Origin: Cytophagaceae bacterium ABcell3 | GTDB taxonomy: Bacteria; Bacteroidota; Bacteroidia; Cytophagales; Cytophagaceae | Assembly: GCA_030913385.1 (NCBI GenBank) | Contig: CP133159.1 | Coordinates: 3,556,584 to 3,620,583 of the forward strand | Reading direction: 5' to 3' | Length of the DNA: 64,000 bases | Part shown: in pieces, positions 53,736-62,625 of the stretch | How the letters are laid out: the number at the start of each line of letters is the position of its first letter | Position numbering within the stretch: position 1 is the first letter of the stretch | Position numbers and translations under genes: made by a program | The notes under the pieces: model-generated | Told to the model about the DNA's origin: nothing | Seen by the model: only the letters and a program-made list of their open reading frames with translations | Database searches by the model: none

Positions 53736-54224
53736 ATGAAGTTAGCCGTTACAGACGCTAATATTTTTATAGATTTAATCAGGATCGACTGCTTACACTA
53801 CCTTTTTGAATTAAAGATCGAGCTTCATACAACCACTGAGGTTTTAAATGAACTACATTCTTACCAGGAAGAGGAAGTAAGAAAATATCACGCAAAAGAA
53901 CTGCTAATTATAGCTCATGGCGCGGCCTTAGAAAAATCACTTTCCCGAAACATCAGCAAAAAACTGGCAGAAGCAGATAAGTCCGTTATTTATTATGCCA
54001 AGCATCTTGGTGCGGGGATTTTAACCGGTGATTACAACTTAAAGAAGTTCATAGAAAAAGAAATTGAAGTACATGGCATTTTATGGGTGGTTGACCAATT
54101 TGTAGAGCAAAAACTTATCTCAGAAAATCATGCTCATTTATCCCTTTCCTCACTGATGAAGTTAAACAAAAGACTCCCAAAGAAAGAGTGTGAGAAACTA
54201 TTAAAGAAGTGGAAAGTTCCGTAA
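53736..54224 (+). CDS. PIN-domain protein, probable toxin of the XRE/ImmA pair
   Basis: 162 residues. The PIN fold acidic residues are visible: D7 in VTDANIFIDL, E in TTEVLNELHSY (about 40), D in KLAEADKSVIYYAK (about 86) and D in AGILTGDYNLKKF (about 101). PIN domains are RNases, and many are toxins. The partner upstream is an XRE/ImmA protein rather than a classic small antitoxin, which is less common but known. Its stop lies about 30 bases before the locus C repeat. Confidence 0.8.
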   Translation: MKLAVTDANIFIDLIRIDCLHYLFELKIELHTTTEVLNELHSYQEEEVRKYHAKELLIIAHGAALEKSLSRNISKKLAEADKSVIYYAKHLGAGILTGDYNLKKFIEKEIEVHGILWVVDQFVEQKLISENHAHLSLSSLMKLNKRLPKKECEKLLKKWKVP

Positions 54225-54252
54225 CAAATCTCCTTTCAATCCAGCGAGCAGT

Positions 54253-54523
54253 CACAGAAGCAGGATTCTCAGGATTAGGGAATGAACAGAATTGTTTATT
54301 GTCTGAAGCAGAATGCTCGGAATTAAAGAATGAGCAGAATTGCTTATTGTCAGAATCAGAATTCTCAGGATTAAAGAATGAACAGAATTTTTTCAGTGGA
54401 GAGAGTCAGTCAGGAAGAATGCTTTTATACCCTAAAGGTACTTATAGGCTCCTCCCCTTTAATTCTGGAAATTCTAACATTCTGGGAATCCTGATTCAGA
54501 CGAATAGTGTCAGAAGCAGAATC
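54253..54523 (+). repeat. Dispersed structured repeat, locus C
   Basis: Three left arms (CAGAAGCAGGATTCTCAGG, CTGAAGCAGAATGCTCGG, CAGAATCAGAATTCTCAGG) are followed by the GAATGCTTTTA...CCTAAAGG...CTTATAGG middle and a right arm ending GGAATCCTGATTCAGACG, then the start of another left arm. Same family and orientation as the 17-20 kb arrays and locus B. It closes the accessory region on the right. Confidence 0.85.
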
Positions 54524-54586
54524 TTTATAGTGGAGAGGCACAGGTTTAGGCTTTTTAACCTTAAAAATTCCATCCTAACACTACAC

Positions 54587-55951
54587 CTACCCTCCCAACT
54601 CGAACTCGCTTGAGTAGGCATCAACTTTGTTCTTCTTCATTGCCTTTACAGGCTGAATTGATACGCTCATGGTGACATCTTCTTTAAAAATTCCTGTCAG
54701 AGCTTTTACTATATCAGCTTCAATATCCTCATCGCTCCAACCGGTAAATGTTAAGTGGTGAAGCTTGTTTTGATGGAGGGTAAAACCTGCCAGGGGAAAG
54801 AAGGTCATCCCCCTTGATATCTCAACGTTATTTACTAATATGCCGCTTTTCGTATAAAAAGGAACTGGGGAGCGGGCTTCTAGATCTACTAAGTACGGGA
54901 CTCCATTCTCGACTTCCATACTACAGAAATCACCTGTCCGGTAACGTATAAGTGGGAGAAATGGATTTATCCCGCCCGTTATTACCAATTCTCCTCTTTC
55001 GCCGTAAGGCAGCAAAATGTCTTTGCCCTTATCAAAAACCTCCAAATACAGTTCAGGCCTGATGGCCCTATACCTACTGCCTTCTGCATAGGCAATCATT
55101 CTACATTCAGTGAGCGAGTAAAGATCTATTACCGGACAATTAAAGTAATCTTCAAGCCGCTTTCTGATGCCTTTAGTCAACTTCATGGCAGAAGAAACCA
55201 AGGCTTTAGGGGTGATAGATGGTTTTAAGTTCAGTAAATCATAAAACGCAAACGGGTCTCCGGTAAGAATTTGGGGATTATACTTTTCAAGATACCGCAG
55301 CCTATGGGAAGACTCCCTCCAATCATCAGCATTAAGGTTTATTTTTAAAACCCCTGCACCAGACAAGTAGGTAGACAAAGAAGCGTATGTAAGGGTTTCT
55401 CTTTGGGAACAAATCAATGCTATAGCTACTTGCTCAGGGCTGCCGTTGAGTTTTATACCGTAATTGTGCAAAATGGACTCCAACTGAGGTATCCAACATG
55501 CCTGAGTAGCGGGATCAAATAAAACATCCATTGCAGGATCTGTTGACCCTGAGGTTTGGTGTACCAGAAGATCACCTATATTGGCTTCTGTGGATACAAA
55601 ATCCCATGGAAAAGTTGCGACTTCTTTTCTCTTGATTGTTGGCTGGTCTTTGAGACTGCCACTTCTATTTTTATAGTAAGGAACTGTTTTAATACACCAT
55701 GAAAGGTAATCGTTAATCCACTCAGGTTGGGTACCTATTTCCCAAAACTTCTTTTCTCCTACTATTTTCTTAGCATATTTTTTTACCTGCTCAAGATGCT
55801 TAGTATTTAGCCTGTCTCCGCTCAAAAAATTAAAGGCCGGTGCATATTCATCTTGCCTGAGCTTGTTCAAGAATGCCAGATCTTTTATAAGAGGGAAACG
55901 CTCATTATCGGTAAGCCCTATAACTGGTTTTTTACTCACGACTGTAAACAT
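54587..55951 (-). CDS. PaaK/F390-synthetase-like adenylate-forming enzyme
   Basis: 454 residues from the ATG at 55951 (overlap of 20 bases with the upstream gene); a frame extension to 56020 lies wholly inside that gene. Phosphate-binding loop HQTSGSTDPAMD, then DLYSLTECRMIAY, GERGELVITGG and RYRTGDF, which are the A3, A5 and A7-like motifs of the phenylacetate-CoA ligase group. The C-terminal lysine region reads VKAMKKNKVDAY. It would activate a carboxylic acid as an acyl-AMP; with a chorismatase-like enzyme in the same operon, an aromatic acid is a reasonable guess. Last gene of the eight-gene operon. Confidence 0.8.
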   Translation of the reverse strand: MFTVVSKKPVIGLTDNERFPLIKDLAFLNKLRQDEYAPAFNFLSGDRLNTKHLEQVKKYAKKIVGEKKFWEIGTQPEWINDYLSWCIKTVPYYKNRSGSLKDQPTIKRKEVATFPWDFVSTEANIGDLLVHQTSGSTDPAMDVLFDPATQACWIPQLESILHNYGIKLNGSPEQVAIALICSQRETLTYASLSTYLSGAGVLKINLNADDWRESSHRLRYLEKYNPQILTGDPFAFYDLLNLKPSITPKALVSSAMKLTKGIRKRLEDYFNCPVIDLYSLTECRMIAYAEGSRYRAIRPELYLEVFDKGKDILLPYGERGELVITGGINPFLPLIRYRTGDFCSMEVENGVPYLVDLEARSPVPFYTKSGILVNNVEISRGMTFFPLAGFTLHQNKLHHLTFTGWSDEDIEADIVKALTGIFKEDVTMSVSIQPVKAMKKNKVDAYSSEFELGG

Positions 55952-56507
55952 TTGCTGATTCACGTGCTTTTTTCTCTGCCATTTGTCTCCTAATCTCCCG
56001 TATCCTTTCCATAGATTCATTGGTCTCCTTTAATACAGCTTGCCTTTTAACCGTATCTAAAGCTTCTAACCTATCGGCTGCCTCTATCGTTGATTCCCCA
56101 GAGGGAGTAATTTCACACCTTGCCAATGCAAGTCGTATGAACTCTTCTGCCCTGTCTTCGTCTTCTACCCATTCTCTGGATTTAACATATGCGCAGACCT
56201 GCTTTAGATCTTCAAAAAGAAACTGATGAATCTTTGGCACTAAATGAGGTTGTCCCTTAAAAAAATCAAACGAGAAAAACCAACATGCCAGTTGCATGGA
56301 GGTAAGGTGGTTTACATCATCTTCCAAATCAGCAGTAACGGAAGGCAACTCAGAATCATCAACGCTGAAGTCTCCATAAACCCTTCTGAAGATATCCAAT
56401 AACAAAACGCTGGTCTGTAAATCTTCTTCTGGATGTGTTTCCTGATTGTAAAAAAACACTTCAGGGCATTTTTTAAGGTGATGTATTAAATCGCTAATAT
56501 ATATCAT
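55932..56507 (-). CDS. Unknown acidic helical protein of the rSAM/MoxR operon
   Basis: 191 residues, acidic and apparently all-helical. The C-terminal third (about 145-188) is a charged, coiled-coil-like segment (LEALDTVKRQAVLKETNESM, IREIRRQMAEKKARE). It sits 3 bases after the VWA gene and overlaps the ligase gene, so it belongs to the operon. I do not recognise the family. Confidence 0.65.
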   Translation of the reverse strand: MIYISDLIHHLKKCPEVFFYNQETHPEEDLQTSVLLLDIFRRVYGDFSVDDSELPSVTADLEDDVNHLTSMQLACWFFSFDFFKGQPHLVPKIHQFLFEDLKQVCAYVKSREWVEDEDRAEEFIRLALARCEITPSGESTIEAADRLEALDTVKRQAVLKETNESMERIREIRRQMAEKKARESANVYSRE

Positions 56508-56510
56508 AGT

Positions 56511-58277
56511 TTATGTTCTAGCATGATAATGATTATGAGAAAATTCCGCCGCAAAATCCAGAAGTTGCTGTTCATTTGTAACGTAGTGAACATGCCAGCC
56601 CATGTCTTTTAACCGTTTGACTTCTTCCTCATGCCAATTTCGGCTTGAGTGTAGAACCAAAGTACCCACACCACCTGCATTTTCAAGCGCTTGTTCAATA
56701 ATTGTCCAGTTCGTCTTGCCGTTGGTTTTATCTTCACTTTTTAACATCCTAAAAATGTCATCGTCGGTAACAACTATAACATGCGATTTTTCTTTTCTAG
56801 GTTTACCAAAAGGAGACTCTAAGCGAGGTACTCCATACGCATACCCTGTTCCCAAGTAAGAGGTCAAAACGGATAAAACTTCCTTTTCCGAAGACCTAAA
56901 CCCTTCTGTTTCCATAAAGCTCCCTGGTTCTCCCGATAAACAACCCATCACTTTAGCACCAGCCCGAAGTGCAGATAGGCCGATAACAGTTGCCGCCAGG
57001 ATTGGCCATGAAAAACGTTTGCTGGGATTTCCCATAGAGCCAGAACAGTCTATACCGATATAAACATCCAGAGGTTTTTTATTTTCAGCATCATTATCTT
57101 CTTCACCATAAACCCTCTTAACGGTATTATATCCTGGAAAAATCTCAGGCGCACCAATAGCGGTTTCTACCCAATCTATTTCGTCCATAGGGTCACTCAC
57201 ATCCCAGCTTTCAGTACCTTCGGGCAGGTTAAATGATTTAGGGTTTGTGGATTCCAGGGGAAAAGAGATTAGGTGAGGTAAAGCTATTTCTTTATAATAG
57301 TTGTTAATCAGTTCTTGTTTATCAATTTTGGGGTTTACTTGCCTAAACAAGTCTACATACTTACCGGGATCCAAATAACGTTGCTGCGGTCCTTCGCCAC
57401 TGTCTTTTAATTTATCCAAACCTAAGTCGGCAGCCTTTGATGTGGCAGCTTTTGATTCGCCATGGACAGATACAGCTTCCTCTCTGGGGTCAATAGCACC
57501 TGCTATGCCATCTAAGTCCATTTCTGCCAATCCTGCAACTACTCCCCCTCCTTCTCCGGCATGCTCTGAATCTAGATATACCACAAAAACTTTTCTTGCA
57601 TCCTCATACTCTTTATCCTCCATAAGGTAAGGGTACATTAAAGCTGCGAACCGTCCTGCACCATCTAACCAATTTTTGGAATAACTCCGTATGAGAGAAG
57701 CTGCAAGTGAAGCATCGGCATCAATTGCGGCAGATAAACCTCCGTTTATGGAAACCAAACTTCCACGTTCCAGTTTCCACAGATACTCGTAGGTTCGCAT
57801 ATAGAACATCCATGTTTTTGAAGTAAGCTCTTCAACTTTTAGCTTCCGGTAAACTTCAGCCATGTTTAAGTTTTTCTTCCGCTGAAGGGTATCGTTGATC
57901 AATAGGTCGGTATACAAATTGGCCACAAAAGGTGCCCGGTCTTCAATGTCTGCCAGTCCCCACCTTATCCTAGAAAGGAGTATGGCATTATCGTACAAGT
58001 TGGCCGGAGAATAAATGTGGTGACCAATCTCATGCGCCAATACTTCCACAGAAAAATCTACAATTCCCTCTTTATGAATTTTCTCAAGATCGATAACAAT
58101 CCTGTGATCGCTCAGCCTAATCATAGCGAAACTTCCGGTAAGACCTTCATAAGATGCCTCTTCTGAACTGAGACACCATACCGGCTCCCTTAGCTTCACA
58201 TAGGGACTCCAATTAAGCTTAGCGATAGGCCAGTCTTCCTTCCATTTCAACAGAATATTTTCCAGTGAGTCCTCCAT
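56511..58277 (-). CDS. VWA-domain protein with N-terminal zinc peptidase-like domain
   Basis: 588 residues. The N-terminal part holds HEIGHH (82-87, HExxH type) with NLYTDLLIND about 40 residues later as a likely third-ligand region. The C-terminal von Willebrand A domain begins at VYIGIDCSGSMGNP (MIDAS DxSGS from D410), with the T in YLGTGYAYG and the D in VTDDDIF completing the metal site. VWA proteins work with MoxR ATPases as chaperone pairs that insert metals or remodel complexes; the MoxR partner is two genes upstream. The combination with a peptidase-like domain is unusual. It starts 2 bases after the preceding gene. Confidence 0.8.
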   Translation of the reverse strand: MEDSLENILLKWKEDWPIAKLNWSPYVKLREPVWCLSSEEASYEGLTGSFAMIRLSDHRIVIDLEKIHKEGIVDFSVEVLAHEIGHHIYSPANLYDNAILLSRIRWGLADIEDRAPFVANLYTDLLINDTLQRKKNLNMAEVYRKLKVEELTSKTWMFYMRTYEYLWKLERGSLVSINGGLSAAIDADASLAASLIRSYSKNWLDGAGRFAALMYPYLMEDKEYEDARKVFVVYLDSEHAGEGGGVVAGLAEMDLDGIAGAIDPREEAVSVHGESKAATSKAADLGLDKLKDSGEGPQQRYLDPGKYVDLFRQVNPKIDKQELINNYYKEIALPHLISFPLESTNPKSFNLPEGTESWDVSDPMDEIDWVETAIGAPEIFPGYNTVKRVYGEEDNDAENKKPLDVYIGIDCSGSMGNPSKRFSWPILAATVIGLSALRAGAKVMGCLSGEPGSFMETEGFRSSEKEVLSVLTSYLGTGYAYGVPRLESPFGKPRKEKSHVIVVTDDDIFRMLKSEDKTNGKTNWTIIEQALENAGGVGTLVLHSSRNWHEEEVKRLKDMGWHVHYVTNEQQLLDFAAEFSHNHYHART

Positions 58278-58279
58278 TT

Positions 58280-59233
58280 TTACAATTTGTATAAGTATAA
58301 ATAGTGGGAACTTTTTCTGGTAAAAACCAAGGTGTTGTTTTTGACTACACTTGAAGTAACATCCTCAAATCTTGCATGTTGCTTCCCATACTGTGATAAA
58401 AAGTTTTTGAATGCCTCCGTTTGCCCAACAATGTCCTCGTACAAAACAGGAACACCAGAGAGAAAAATTTTTCCAAAATTATCTGCAAAAAAGGCGTAAC
58501 TATTGCTCTTGTCGCTTGCCACTATTTCGTTCGCATATAACGTTACCAAAGGAGGTGTATAAAAAAAGCCACCATACCCAACAAAGCCTCCAGCCTCACC
58601 AATAAAGCTGCCGTTGTCCACATTTGCCCACTCCTGTTTAGAGGTTTTCCCTATGGCCGCAACCCCTTTGCAGGCTTTTTGTAGTACCTTCTTCAGCTCT
58701 TTTCTAAGACTTTGATAAGCTTCCTTAGCCCTGCCTTTCAAATGTGCCATACCGCAAAACCATGCGCAAATTCTACCTACAGAAAGAAATTCATCAATTG
58801 ATTGACAATGTGGCACCACTTTTTCCATCTGAGAGACCCAACGCAAAGCGCTTTCCGGCTGATGAAAGAGTATAGACTCGACCGCAGTATTGATAGCCCT
58901 TAAGGCTCTTAAAGGAGATTCTAAAAAAACCATTGGATTTTTTTCACACAAACTCCAAGCTGCCCGATACTCCTTTTCGTAAACAACTCCAGCTTTGCTC
59001 CCTAGCAGCCTTAGTAGCTCAGTATAAAAAGCCTTTGTTATTTGGGGCAGAGCATTTGCATCTACTGCAAGCAGTTCCTTCACAGCAGGCTCAACAACCC
59101 CAACCATCCAATGAGCAATGCAGCTTCCATCTATGGTTCCATGCCTGATTTCACTTTCCAGGTAGAGTTGATTGTAAACAGTGGCATTTTCCCTTAAATG
59201 GTCGACTAAAGGGGAGTAACTTACTTTTTCCAT
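58280..59233 (-). CDS. Unknown protein between MoxR and VWA genes
   Basis: 317 residues from the ATG at 59233 (another at 59242); both overlap the end of the MoxR gene. Largely helical, with a few notable stretches: HGTIDGSCIAHWMVGVVEPA, and the glycine-rich NGSFIGEAGGFVGYGGFFYT (about 213-232). It has no hydrophobic transmembrane segment. Conserved position between a MoxR ATPase and its VWA partner suggests an adaptor or substrate of that chaperone; this is inference. Family not recognised. Confidence 0.65.
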   Translation of the reverse strand: MEKVSYSPLVDHLRENATVYNQLYLESEIRHGTIDGSCIAHWMVGVVEPAVKELLAVDANALPQITKAFYTELLRLLGSKAGVVYEKEYRAAWSLCEKNPMVFLESPLRALRAINTAVESILFHQPESALRWVSQMEKVVPHCQSIDEFLSVGRICAWFCGMAHLKGRAKEAYQSLRKELKKVLQKACKGVAAIGKTSKQEWANVDNGSFIGEAGGFVGYGGFFYTPPLVTLYANEIVASDKSNSYAFFADNFGKIFLSGVPVLYEDIVGQTEAFKNFLSQYGKQHARFEDVTSSVVKNNTLVFTRKSSHYLYLYKL

Positions 59234-60813
59234 TGCAGCCACCGTTTATAGTTCATATACCTTTGGTGAAAATACTTTAATTTGAGAATATCATCATGCC
59301 GGTAACCATAAAGCTTCTTCTCCTGCGACCAATTGTACAGCTGCTTTTCAATATCCAGCAATCTTTTATCAATTTCTTTCATTGACACATTTTCCAGACC
59401 TTGCTTGAACTGTTCATCAAAGGCGTCCATTGGGTCGTCCGCATCCAAGCCCTGACTCATGTACTCATCGCACGATAGGTCAAAAAGCTTCCGCAACCAA
59501 ACAATTCTATCGACTCTGTAACTTTCATTTCCTGCTTGGTCAAAAAAGGGCGATTCAAGATGAGGCACCAAAGAATCATGAAGGATAAAAGGGAGAATCT
59601 GGCGGATATCTTCCAGTTCTACCTGCTTATTCCCTCTAAAAAAAGCCAATGCCTTGGAGTAAATTATTAGGGTCATAATCTTTCTTACCGAAACCCCATT
59701 CAGGGTTTGAGAACCCAGGTCTTTTACATGATCCTTGCCTGTCTCCTTTCTGAAAAGAGTTCTAAAGTCCAAGCCGGAAAGCTTTGCAGTATCTTTGGTC
59801 ATATACTCGATCTTATCGGAAGAAGACTCAAAAAACTCAAACTGCCTGCAAAAGAACTCCAACCTCTTTCTTAAAGGGGCAGAAATCGCTATTCCCCTAA
59901 TTTGCTCATGTACGATATCCATTTCTTCTTCCGTGAAAACAATTTCATCTGGAATCATGGACTCAGGCTTAAAGTTAAGCTCTATTCTTCTCTGCAAGTC
60001 CTCTATAAATCTGGTATTGAAATGGAAAGCACGAATAACTACATCTATTCTGTCTTTTAGTGCTTCAATCACCTGATAGGTTCCCCCACCCGCATCATCA
60101 TTGGCGGTAAGGTACCAAGCTGCTTGTGGACATTCATAGATCTGGTCAAATATCTCCGCATAATTGTCAGACAAAACAGTAAGCAAAGCAGATTGTGTAC
60201 GGGTAGGAATACGGTTGTATTCATCAATAATTTTCACCTTCATCCCCAACCATTTACGCCAAGCTATTCTTATATCGGATGTTTTTTCTGCTTTTACCAT
60301 ATCAGCAGGCAAAGGGTGACCTAGCAAGTCAGATATAGTCATCTGAGGCTGACCATGCTGAATAGCCCTCATAACATCTATTTTAGAGTACCCGGCCAAT
60401 AAGCCCATTAATAGCGAAGTAGCAGTCTTGCCCCGCCCTGGCCCTCCAACAATTAGACATTTACCCCTAACAGCTAAGGTTAAAAGCGGTATCAGAACAA
60501 AACTTGAATAACTCTGCCCTTTCGGCAAAGTCACTTCCACTTTTCTATCGCCAAAAGTGAACCTTCTGGAATCCCCATCTTCATATTCTATATCATAAAA
60601 AGGACTTATAATAGCTGTGTTAGTAATCCAGAAATAAGCCTGTCGGAGTTTCTCATCCAGCCCCATTTGTTCTTTTGAGGCATCAGATACTTCTTCACTG
60701 GAATACAAATCTTTTATATCGAAAGTAGAAGGCTCGGCTCTTTCCTGTGGGTTAGTGGGCGCAGAGGGCACTTTTTGATACCCCCCAAAAGTTTTATTTG
60801 AAAAATCATTCAT
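59221..60813 (-). CDS. MoxR-type AAA+ ATPase
   Basis: 530 residues from the ATG at 60813; the frame opens earlier with a TTG that overlaps the upstream stop, but the ATG start (MNDFSNKTFGGYQKV) is more likely. Walker A GGPGRGKT (123-130), Walker B KIIDEYNRIPTRTQSALL, sensor 1 WYLTANDDAGGGTYQV with ALKDRIDVV. The C-terminal lid is extended (about 350-530). MoxR ATPases work with VWA proteins to activate or assemble client enzymes. In this operon likely clients are the radical SAM enzyme or the unknown proteins. Confidence 0.88.
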   Translation of the reverse strand: MNDFSNKTFGGYQKVPSAPTNPQERAEPSTFDIKDLYSSEEVSDASKEQMGLDEKLRQAYFWITNTAIISPFYDIEYEDGDSRRFTFGDRKVEVTLPKGQSYSSFVLIPLLTLAVRGKCLIVGGPGRGKTATSLLMGLLAGYSKIDVMRAIQHGQPQMTISDLLGHPLPADMVKAEKTSDIRIAWRKWLGMKVKIIDEYNRIPTRTQSALLTVLSDNYAEIFDQIYECPQAAWYLTANDDAGGGTYQVIEALKDRIDVVIRAFHFNTRFIEDLQRRIELNFKPESMIPDEIVFTEEEMDIVHEQIRGIAISAPLRKRLEFFCRQFEFFESSSDKIEYMTKDTAKLSGLDFRTLFRKETGKDHVKDLGSQTLNGVSVRKIMTLIIYSKALAFFRGNKQVELEDIRQILPFILHDSLVPHLESPFFDQAGNESYRVDRIVWLRKLFDLSCDEYMSQGLDADDPMDAFDEQFKQGLENVSMKEIDKRLLDIEKQLYNWSQEKKLYGYRHDDILKLKYFHQRYMNYKRWLQWKK

Positions 60814-60857
60814 TTGAAACACTTTAATAAAAAATATCAGATTGCAATATACAGAAT

Positions 60858-62618
60858 TCAAGCAAATTGACTACTGACTTCTTTTTTACTGAGCTGTACA
60901 TTTTCTCTTAAGCCACCAGACACACCCAAACAATACCTACAAGAATTCAGGGGTTTGTTATCGTTTAAAAAAGCCAGCACTTTTTCCTTAAAATTAGGAG
61001 TATCGATTGGTATCCCATCAAGTTGGGAGTAAGTGCCAGAACTAAGTTTCTGATCTTTTTTTAGCATACCCAGATATTCGTCCATGTAAGCTGCCCGGGT
61101 ACACTTATAAAAATAACCGTTTCTGATAATATGACAGCGGTGACGCATCCAGCAATCATCATATATTACCTGAACCTGACTTTTATCAGTAAAAGGTTCA
61201 TCAATAAAAATTTCATTGAACTGGTCTACCTTTTTAATATTTACCACAATACCATATTGTCTTGCTTTGTTTTTTATCAATTCCAGTGTTTTGGGCTTGA
61301 CTGGAGCACTTACATAATTAGAAATGGTTAACTGGTCTATTTGCTGCCAAAAGGCTTCGCTCATCTTATGTATCAACAAACCATTCGAAACTACCCTAAC
61401 CTGCTCCGTAACACCATGCGATTTAACAACCCTGATAATTTCATCTAATTCGGGATGCAAGGTAGGCTCCCCTCCTGCTATCTTAAATACATCAGGGCGC
61501 AGGTTATTTTTTATAAACTTACAAATCTCATCCACTTCCGAAACACGCATAAATTTCTGAGGGTTAAATGGAGAAATGTTACAACAGTCACGACAGCGTA
61601 GATTGCAATGTTCGGCAATATGAAGTTCAAAAGACTCTGTTCTTATCTTTCCGTCTTCCAGGAAATACTTAGGTTTACCAATTTCCTCAAACTCCCCTTT
61701 TTTAACAAAAACCGCTTCCATTTCAACCAATAGCTCATCCCTGCATACATCGGCTTTCATAAAAGAGAGTTTACAACTTGGGGACACTACTTTTTTAAGG
61801 TATTGGCGTAAGAAAGCTGCATCCTCTTCATTCTTGTAATAAGTCCTCAAAAGCACGATATCCTCTAATGCAAAACCATACTGAACGCCATATTTTTTCA
61901 AATTAAACTGACTGCCCAGAACCCTGAGGTTATGAATCGTTTGGTTTACCTGGTCGTAAAGATTTGTATGCAGAGAATTTTCCCCTACCACACTGGCGGT
62001 GCCAGCGGAAATTAAAACGGTCTGGTTTAAGTTTTTATAAATCGCCCCCCTACTGAAAAGAGGTGGGCACTCGCCATACTTTTTTGAATAATGTCTGGCA
62101 GCTACCTGATCTTTATTTTCCAGAAAAACTGGTTGGTTTTCAACGGCCAGAAATTCCAACCTTATCTTATCAGAAGTATAACCTACTGCACTTGCTACAG
62201 GAACAGCAATACTATGTAACTGTTGGCTATAGTACTCAACAAAAGCACTATGTCTCCCCCTGTTAAACTGCTGATAAATATTGGCATCCGGAGAATTTGA
62301 AACTGGCTTTAAAATATTCGGCACATAATGCCAAACCCTCAAAAGGTAATGATTAGGGTGATTTTCTAAATAGGAGAAAACCTGTCTGTACAATCCACTG
62401 GTAATCTCTTCAACTTCCCCTTCTTTATATGGAAGCTCTATTAAACCAAAAACCCCATTTTCAGATATGGTAATTTCAAGGTCTCCATGGGTTTCCTGTT
62501 TGGAAATATTTTCGCCAGCCCATGCATCTACAAAGTAATCCTCTACTGAAGTCCTGCGAAGAAATTGACCATGCGCAGGCGTCTGAAGACTAGGGTCTGA
62601 GTTGACAATAAACTGCAT
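60858..62618 (-). CDS. Fusion of a chorismatase-like (FkbO/Hyg5) domain with a radical SAM domain
   Basis: 586 residues. Residues ~1-310 match the chorismatase family: LRVWHYVP (93-100), YQQFNRGRH (115-123), CPPLFSRGAI (184-193), LISAGTASVVG (202-212) and VCRDELLVEMEAV (291-303). Chorismatases remove pyruvate from chorismate to give hydroxybenzoate or dihydroxycyclohexadiene acids. Residues ~330-560 are a radical SAM domain with C338, C342 and C345 in CNLRCRDC and the GGEPTLHPEL motif; near the end, CRYCLG may bind another cluster. I know of no characterised enzyme with this pair of domains. It lies 7 bases after the PIG-L gene. Confidence 0.82.
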   Translation of the reverse strand: MQFIVNSDPSLQTPAHGQFLRRTSVEDYFVDAWAGENISKQETHGDLEITISENGVFGLIELPYKEGEVEEITSGLYRQVFSYLENHPNHYLLRVWHYVPNILKPVSNSPDANIYQQFNRGRHSAFVEYYSQQLHSIAVPVASAVGYTSDKIRLEFLAVENQPVFLENKDQVAARHYSKKYGECPPLFSRGAIYKNLNQTVLISAGTASVVGENSLHTNLYDQVNQTIHNLRVLGSQFNLKKYGVQYGFALEDIVLLRTYYKNEEDAAFLRQYLKKVVSPSCKLSFMKADVCRDELLVEMEAVFVKKGEFEEIGKPKYFLEDGKIRTESFELHIAEHCNLRCRDCCNISPFNPQKFMRVSEVDEICKFIKNNLRPDVFKIAGGEPTLHPELDEIIRVVKSHGVTEQVRVVSNGLLIHKMSEAFWQQIDQLTISNYVSAPVKPKTLELIKNKARQYGIVVNIKKVDQFNEIFIDEPFTDKSQVQVIYDDCWMRHRCHIIRNGYFYKCTRAAYMDEYLGMLKKDQKLSSGTYSQLDGIPIDTPNFKEKVLAFLNDNKPLNSCRYCLGVSGGLRENVQLSKKEVSSQFA

Positions 62619-62625
62619 TTTTTTA

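Noticed and set aside
37658-54523. Integrative element with integrase and att sites
   Set aside because: No integrase, recombinase, transposase or tRNA gene was found at either edge of the accessory region; only the dispersed repeats mark it.
54209-54613. 134-codon open frame after the PIN gene
   Set aside because: It overlaps the PIN gene end and runs through the locus C repeat; no protein-like sequence of its own.
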